DNA from: Pseudaminobacter soli (ex Zhang et al. 2022)
Lineage (GTDB): Bacteria; Pseudomonadota; Alphaproteobacteria; Rhizobiales; Rhizobiaceae
Direction of reading: 5' to 3'
NCBI RefSeq assembly: GCF_014595955.1
Contig: NZ_JABVCF010000004.1
Span: 248,001-312,000 of the forward strand
DNA: 64,000 nt
Program-made: the position numbers and the translations under genes
Shown here: positions 62,740 through 64,000 of the stretch, in pieces
Layout: each line of letters begins with the position of its first letter
How positions within the stretch are numbered: the first letter of the stretch is position 1
The notes under the pieces: generated by a model
The model's database searches: none
The model's input: the letters and a program-made list of their open reading frames with translations, nothing else
Told to the model about the DNA's origin: nothing

Positions 62740-64000
62740 CTATGCCGGTTCGTAGATGGCATCCGTTGCAGGCAGGCGGTTCAGGAATTCGGTGCGGATC
62801 CAGGTAACCTGGGCAACCGCCCCTTCTCCGAGCTCGGTGCCGTTGAAGAAGGATAGGCGCGCCCCGGATCGTTCGAGCAGCGTCTTGGCGATGAACAGCC
62901 CAAGTCCAAGCCCGCCGCCGCGCTCGGCCCCGTGCCGGGTGGACATATAGGGCTCGCCGATACGGTCGAGAATCTCCGGGGGAAAGCCCGGACCGTCGTC
63001 CATCACCTCGATCACGACCGAGTTCTCGTCCCACCGCCAGCGCACGGTGACCAACCCCGCGGCGAAATCGACCGCGTTCTCCACCAGATTGCCGAGGCCA
63101 TAGATGACGCCCGGATTGCGGTGCCCGACCGGCTCCGGACCTGTGCGCTCGCCGGGCTCCAGCCGGATCTCGATGTCGAAATCGCGGTGCGGAGCGATCA
63201 CTTCCTCGATCAGCGACGTCAGCGGCAGCCGGTCGAGATGCCCCTCGCCTTCGGTCGACAGGCTGGTCAGCCGCTTGAGGATCTCGCGGCAGCGCTCGCT
63301 CTGGGAGCGAAGCAGCGTCACATCCTCGCGGTATCTCGGATCGCTGCCGAGGGCACGCTCCATCTCCTTGGCAACCACCGTGATCGTGGCGAGTGGGGTA
63401 CCGAGCTCATGAGCAGCCGCTGCGGCAAGGCCGTCCAGCGCCGACAGGTGCTGCTCGCGTTGCAGCACCAGTTCCGTCGCGGCAAGCGCGTTGGCCAGCA
63501 GCCGCGCCTCCTCCGCCACTCGCCAGGCGTAGACCGCAGTGAAGGTGATGGACGACATCACTGCCATCCACATGCCAGCGACATAGACGAAGGGGATGGC
63601 GAGTTCCGCGTCCTCTCTCCACGGCAAGGGCAGGTGGTAGAAGACCAGCAGGCTGGCCATCGACATCACGATTGCGCCGAGCACGGCGGTCATCCGGAGC
63701 GACAGCGTGGTGGCGGAGATGACGACCGGCACGGTCAGCAGCAGCGAGAACGGGTTGGTGAGGCCGCCTGTGAGAAAAAGCAGGCCCGCGAGTTGGAAGG
63801 AGTCGAACAGCAGCGTCGCCAGCGCCGCGATCGGCGCGAGCCGGTGCGTCGAGGGATAGCGGAAGGTGAGGAAGAGGTTGAGCCAGGCCGAGCAGGCGAT
63901 CAGCGCGAAGCACAGGCTCACCGGAAGCGGAAATTCCAGCCAATAGGCAACCAGGATGACGGTGATGCTCTGGCCGACGATGGCGAGCCAGCGCAGCCGG
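62740..64000 (-). CDS. actS: ActS/PrrB/RegB-type redox-sensing histidine kinase (5' end cut off)
   Basis: A membrane kinase that phosphorylates ActR in response to the quinone pool and redox state. The gene runs off the window end at 64000: coding sequence continues past the first in-window start codon (63921) with RLRWLAIVGQSITVIL, normal RegB sequence. Six helices include the quinone-site motif GGLTNPFSL. The H-box is AAAAHELGTPLATI, the redox Cys candidate is in SERCREILKRL, and the ATP lid has DDGPGFPPEIL and GGGLGLGLFIAKTLLERSGA. The 5' end lies outside the window. Confidence 0.93.
   Translation of the reverse strand, partial: RLRWLAIVGQSITVILVAYWLEFPLPVSLCFALIACSAWLNLFLTFRYPSTHRLAPIAALATLLFDSFQLAGLLFLTGGLTNPFSLLLTVPVVISATTLSLRMTAVLGAIVMSMASLLVFYHLPLPWREDAELAIPFVYVAGMWMAVMSSITFTAVYAWRVAEEARLLANALAATELVLQREQHLSALDGLAAAAAHELGTPLATITVVAKEMERALGSDPRYREDVTLLRSQSERCREILKRLTSLSTEGEGHLDRLPLTSLIEEVIAPHRDFDIEIRLEPGERTGPEPVGHRNPGVIYGLGNLVENAVDFAAGLVTVRWRWDENSVVIEVMDDGPGFPPEILDRIGEPYMSTRHGAERGGGLGLGLFIAKTLLERSGARLSFFNGTELGEGAVAQVTWIRTEFLNRLPATDAIYEPA

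Noticed and set aside
1-64000. tRNA genes, CRISPR arrays, insertion sequences, prophage or att sites
   Set aside because: Looked for T-loop signatures, spaced direct repeats, transposase or integrase motifs; none found.

Overview
The window is a gene-dense stretch of high-GC chromosome from an alphaproteobacterium. Gene content points to the Hyphomicrobiales, probably a Mesorhizobium-like Phyllobacteriaceae. The supporting evidence is an ActS/ActR (RegB/RegA) redox pair, a DUF6481 protein, a CysN-CysC fusion, a CHASE2 cyclase next to a FecR-type protein, a short SRP RNA just ahead of dnaX, and GC-rich hairpin repeats. The species is inferred, not proven. I saw no tRNA, 16S/23S rRNA, CRISPR array, insertion sequence or prophage.

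Layout. 190-5817: 6-phosphogluconate dehydrogenase, a charged-helix DUF6481 protein, two luciferase-like flavin monooxygenases and an AI-2E-type permease. 6502-13813: a surface-glycan cluster made of wecB and wecC (UDP-ManNAc, then UDP-ManNAcA), a coiled-coil protein, a twin-domain glycosyltransferase, a methyltransferase and a CgeB-like glycosyltransferase. 14019-16294: a sulfotransferase, then a phosphotransferase-fold protein and another methyltransferase on the opposite strand. 16656-19205: a DUF1800/DUF1501 pair. 19399-25125: cysQ, cysD, cysNC and an SLC13 permease, which import and activate sulfate and clear PAP. Together with the sulfotransferase this suggests a sulfated surface polysaccharide. 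25225-32524: murein endopeptidase, glucokinase, dapB, gpmA, a Wza-like export lipoprotein behind a structured leader, a lytic transglycosylase and recR. 32629-37116: a complete CUT1 sugar ABC importer. 37300-39914: a LOG-family protein, dapD and two DUF805 membrane proteins. 39927-43739: a YbhGFSR-like ABC exporter with its CerR/TetR regulator and a palindromic operator. 43889-50000: PhoX behind a PHO-box-like site, an SDR, a pyrimidine 5'-nucleotidase, a DUF2214 protein with a striking inverted-repeat operator, and an M24 peptidase. 50005-55648: an adenylate cyclase with a CHASE2 sensor, 1 bp from a 1232-residue FecR-TPR-beta-barrel protein. 55997-58405: ffs, dnaX, ybaB. 58716-64000: uppP, then the most unusual locus, then a GST and the RegA/RegB pair.

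Most interesting locus (59823-61220). Two consecutive genes each carry their own promoter and a leader with two hairpins capped by ACGR tetraloops just before a Shine-Dalgarno. This is the architecture of the mini-ykkC (guanidine-II) riboswitch. The second controls a Gdx/SugE guanidinium exporter, as expected. The first precedes an isolated copy of atpB, the F0 ATP synthase subunit a, with no other ATP synthase gene nearby. In this copy the almost invariant Asn four residues after the essential Arg is Val. A guanidine-controlled, altered proton-channel subunit is a system I do not recognise from the literature I know.
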